In this document: piece after piece, positions 60,047-64,000 of the stretch | How positions within the stretch are numbered: position 1 is the stretch's first letter | Layout of the letters: the number at the start of each line of letters is the position of its first letter | Assembly: GCA_037389465.1 (NCBI GenBank) | Contig: JAZARR010000074.1 | Location: forward strand, 3,224,001 to 3,288,000 | Length of the DNA: 64,000 nt | Source: Baylisascaris procyonis | Taxonomy: Eukaryota > Nematoda > Chromadorea > Rhabditida > Ascarididae | Reading direction: 5' to 3' | Notes under the pieces: generated by a model | The model's input: the letters and a program-made list of their open reading frames with translations, nothing else | Databases searched by the model: none | What the model was told of the DNA's origin: nothing | Translations under genes and position numbers: made by a program

Positions 60047-63000
60047 TCACACGTTCGCTTTATTTGCTTTCCACCAGGCTTTCACCATGTCATGTCCCTC
60101 TTCAGTTACTACGACCAACCGCTGCACATCATCGAACCATAGAAGTATATCTGAACACATATTCTCGTATTCGTCTGCAATCCTCTGTAATTACTGAAGT
60201 CAACCAAGATAAAGTGCAGAAAAGAGTAACCCGACACTCAAACCATTTCAGCATGACAACGGTATATGGACGAATACAATAATAAAGATTTTCTGCGCAA
60301 TAACCACTCAATAACAATAAAGGTTTGTTGGAAAGAAGCGGTCAAAACTACGGATTAAGAATAGTAAAAGTGATTCGAGGGAATCGGTCAAGTAAAAAGT
60401 CTTTCAGTGAAAGAAGATGACGGAAGGAGGAAGGAGAAGAGAGTTGGGAGAACAGAATGCGAGGAAAACGCTTTAAGCTTGTCTCGTCATCAACTCTATC
60501 CACCACCTTTCAGAGGAAATCCACTTCACAGACTATTGTACTGCTATTTTTGAGAACCTTAAGAAATAACCTTGAGATCGCGTGTACTCCTTAACACCGA
60601 CATACTCCCTTTCAGATTCAAAAGTGGAGTAGAGTGCCGAATCAAAGAAGACAAGTCGATGCCTTTCATCCTCCCAAAGTCGAATCTGATCTGCGACCGT
60701 CACCGGAACACAGTGAATAACGCCTGGCGATGCATTCGCCGCGGCCACAGTCTCAGGATGTGCATTAGCACGTAAGAAAGAGATTATTTGCGAAGCTGTT
60801 ATGCCCACCTAGATTATCATTATTATTGTAAGCTGACCAGTTAAGGCTTCATTTGCATGAAATCATCAGTTTTTTCGAATATAAGCCTCAATCATGAAGC
60901 CGGGTGGACGAAGTAACCTTACCACTCCCATCACTACGAGATAACAAAGCATACAGAATCGATGGAGTTGATAAAATTATTTGGCAATAGATAGATAAAC
61001 GATAAAATTGTGAGATCATTTTGCTCCGCCAATATAGATGACAGCAGCAAACCACTACTGCATCCCCTATCGTTCAGTCACTCCTTCAAAAAGAGTTCGA
61101 CAGTCCCTCATCGCCTCAGGTCTTACTTATACATACAACTGCTATGTGGTTGAATTATTTTGGATCGAAGCATATTTCACTTTCAAAATCGCGCAGCTAA
61201 ATCTGCAAAGAACGCTTCCTGAACTAGCTCCCGAGCTATATAAAGAGTCATAGCTAGTCTCACATCTTTTACATTGCATACTCATATTTTTGAAGGCATC
61301 GGAACATGCGTTGCTTGAAATCAACTGTTGAACATAACATCAAAGTTTGTTATTAATGAACAAAAAATTTTCACACGTCAGAAAACCACTTAATATGGAA
61401 GTCCACAATGATGAAGGCAATGCAGTGAACGACGAAAATAAAGGAAGAAAGACCAAATTGTTGCGAAGAGAATGCAAAAACGATTTACATCCTATTTAAG
61501 CATCGCTTACTCAACTTTTCTATCTCCGTTCGAAGCAACAGACTAAACTTTAACTGCAGATGTGCCATGATTTGAAGGAAGAACTAACAAATGCCTTGAA
61601 ATATTCCGGAAGAATGGGATCTATAACATTGTGCTAGGAATGTGTGACTTTTTTCATATATTAATCAATATTATGCCTCGTAAATCTCATTTCTTTAGTT
61701 TTGTGATATGCACAAAAACTCTACACAGCGATAGCAGATTATGAAAAAGGCATCGAAGCAACAAACCTGTAGCGCCCTCCTTACAGAATCACGCGTTAAC
61801 ATCCCTACAGACATGTCGTTGAACCTTAAAAAATAACAACTTTTTTGTAAACAACGAAACGAAGCAGAGAAGGGAACAACAAAGAAATTGTAGTAGTGAA
61901 ACAAGCAAAATGAAGGCGATAAAAAAACATGAAATGAAATATATGAATACTCAGTAGAGCTAAAAAAATTCACTTTTTTTGCAGCATCAAGTGATTATAA
62001 CGGGTCGAACGAGTGATTTATAAGTGATCTTTTAATGCATAAACATAAAAAACAGGGATCTGAAACTCATCCAGAACTTAGCTGAACGAATCAAAACCTC
62101 ATAATACAATCTGATATGAATTATGTGTATATCAAGTACCATGAAGGTGGAAATTGATTAAGCAAGGTATTTATTGGTTTTAGAAGAGACGGATAGGTAG
62201 CAATCGCGTAGATATTAATCGCTATCAGAATCTCTTCGTTGATAAATTTGCATGTCCTCATTATGCACTATACTTCCAGCTATGAGCGCCTTTAGAAATA
62301 GCAATTTGCATATGGGAATAACAATGTTCACTTCTCAAAAAACTGGGAAAAAAAACTCCAACTGCAAAACATATTCGATGTAATTTGCAAACAACGGAAT
62401 AGAATAACCAAAATGTGAGCAAATTAATGGCGCGATCAGCCTTCTTTAAATCGTATGTGAATCAGCTACAATTATATTCCTTAATGTTACCTTATGTCCA
62501 GCAGAAAACCAATGCTACGAGAACAAAAGCGCTCAATTCATTCTCAAATACGTTGTTTGGAATACGAAAAAATTGCGACTTCCTGTTGCATTTGGGGTCA
62601 CATATTTCAATCCGTCATTCCTATCATCCTCCTCCCTCAATGACCTCTAAAAGGTCTGTTCTTCCACCTAACTTCAAACCTATATTAAAGAAAAGACAAC
62701 TCATAATACCTGTAAAGCATTTCAGTGAATGTAGATAGAATGGCAAGCTGAAGGCTGGAGTCGGTGTATGCATAAACGCGATAGTTGGTTTCAACGATGA
62801 TATAACCACTATGAGTGCGCTTCTCGGCGACTGCCGTTTCAGATGATGACGACACAGTTAGATGAGCAAATAATGGCGTTATAAAAAAATACCTACAAAT
62901 CACTCATCTTTATTTGTACGCATCAATTCTACCCAACGATGCACAATGCTCTCGTTATTCCTTTCTAATTACGATTGTTAATCACATTGCAATAAATATT

Positions 63001-63816
63001 TTCATACGACAAAAATTCATTTGAGGATTAATTCAAATCGGGAAGAACAAGTTTTCCAGAAGGATGTTTTTTAATATGCTGATTAAGAAACATCGCTTCA
63101 AATAGAGCAATAAATGAGAACGTTAAAAGATACCAATTCTTGTAGTTGATATTATGCAACAGAAAGAGGATTTTATTTGTTCAACAATATAAATGCAAAT
63201 GCGAAATAAATTGTTGCAAAAATAATTCACCATTGCATTTTCATTCTTTCAACAATTTGATCGAAACAATCACCGAATGCAATACAACCGATATAGTAAG
63301 TTTTAACAAAGCCCTTCAACGGAACCGACCACTACATCCCTCTTACTTCAATATCAAAATCAATGATCTATAGTAAGCCCATAGTGACAGCATAGATCAC
63401 CGATCACGGTAGCTATAGTATACAATAAAAGTGAAGGCATGCAGCCAACTCCTAGAATGGCTATATTGCAGCGTTCATGGAACCTCCTCAATATAGCGGT
63501 TGACTTTGCTCTCCTGTGTTGTCTCGTCAGGATATGCCAATATGTTTGCAATCTTCTAGCAAAGGAAAATATCTGGAAACGCCTAAAAGACATATCATAT
63601 AAATCGATCGATAAAATCAACAGTATCACTAACCCGTCCTTCCGTTTGCGTATGAAAACAAGTCCCAATTCACGTAAATGCATGAGAAAATTGGTGATAG
63701 TTTCTGACCATGATTCATCGACAAAAAACGCTCGCCACGTTGCCTTCTTCTCTCTATCACCATCCACCACTCTAAGACGACCATTCGTATGCGTATGATC
63801 CACACAAAGCGTTAAT
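60047..63816 (-). CDS. GTF2H4: TFIIH core subunit p52 / TFB2, C-terminal half
   Basis: Five exons, complement of 63634-63816, 62710-62892, 61767-61824, 60571-60808 and 60047-60150, join with matching phases to 254 residues and a stop; the gene continues past the right edge. The sequence follows metazoan p52 block by block: SETITNFLMHLRELGLVF and RKRKDG; GYIIVETNYRVYAYTDSSLQ and LAILSTFTEMLYR; FNDMSVGMLTRDSVRRALQ; GITASQIISFLRANAHPE; VTVADQIRLWEDERHRL; and the C-terminal LVVVTEEGHDMVKAWWKA. p52 anchors and stimulates the XPB translocase in TFIIH and binds p8 through its C-terminal domain, acting in transcription initiation and nucleotide excision repair. The first exon here has an unusual insertion (THTNGRLRVVDGDREKK) where other p52 proteins are short, so its start may be misplaced or contain a small intron. 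Confidence 0.93.
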
Positions 63817-64000
63817 CTGTAAATCACCTCATCGTATACATTTGTGGCATCCATATGGAAAGTTTATATTGCTCTAACATGTTTTCTAATTTTGTATTCA
63901 TTTCATGTGTGTTAAAGAAGCAGTAAAAAATAGAGAAATTAGTGAATATTATGAGAGAAATGAAAACAACATAAATTTTCGAATGGTAATGTGAAACGAT

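Overview
The window reads as nuclear DNA of a chromadorean nematode. It is AT-rich, genes are split into short exons by introns of roughly 0.06-3 kb, splice acceptors follow the worm TTTCAG type, two start codons lie 7 nt after such an acceptor (as in spliced-leader trans-splicing), and the gene content includes nematode-expanded families (srsx chemoreceptor, GT92/DUF23 glycosyltransferase, ShKT secreted protein). The large introns suggest a parasitic lineage such as a strongylid or ascaridoid, but the species cannot be fixed from sequence alone. Gene models below were rebuilt by hand from reading frame, splice sites and intron phase, so exon edges are predictions.

Left third (+ strand): a secreted Gly/Tyr-rich protein with one ShKT domain (exons 2791-5784, with a likely earlier exon near 444-648); the last exons of an unrecognised gene (8364-10124); a RING protein of the RNF212/ZHP meiotic crossover family starting 71 nt after that gene's stop (10196 onward), an operon-like spacing; a 414-residue disordered basic protein (17605-19889) that is either the tail of the ZHP gene or a third gene; and an srsx-type seven-helix receptor (21193-25734).

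Middle: a complete seven-exon GT92 glycosyltransferase on the - strand (38075 back to 28334, 526 residues, all intron phases agreeing). A decayed Ty3/gypsy pol lies antisense in its fifth intron and a long AT microsatellite in its first. Right of it are a GC-richer 3' gene end of unknown family (40520-40920), a 50-nt near-perfect hairpin (43365-43414), and a decayed non-LTR (CR1/Jockey-like) retrotransposon with an ATAAA-type tail (43744-45455).

Right third: the last four exons of an unrecognised membrane protein (+, 48184-49928), a small single-exon secreted protein with VPV/Gly repeats (+, 53091-53429), a divergent LC8-type dynein light chain (-, 54296-55150), and the C-terminal half of TFIIH subunit p52/TFB2 (-, 60047-63816, continuing off the right edge). 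No tRNA, rRNA or CRISPR array was seen. The strongest leads are the ZHP operon-like junction, the groove-altering changes in the LC8 paralogue, the hairpin at 43.4 kb, and the coding island at 40.5-40.9 kb.
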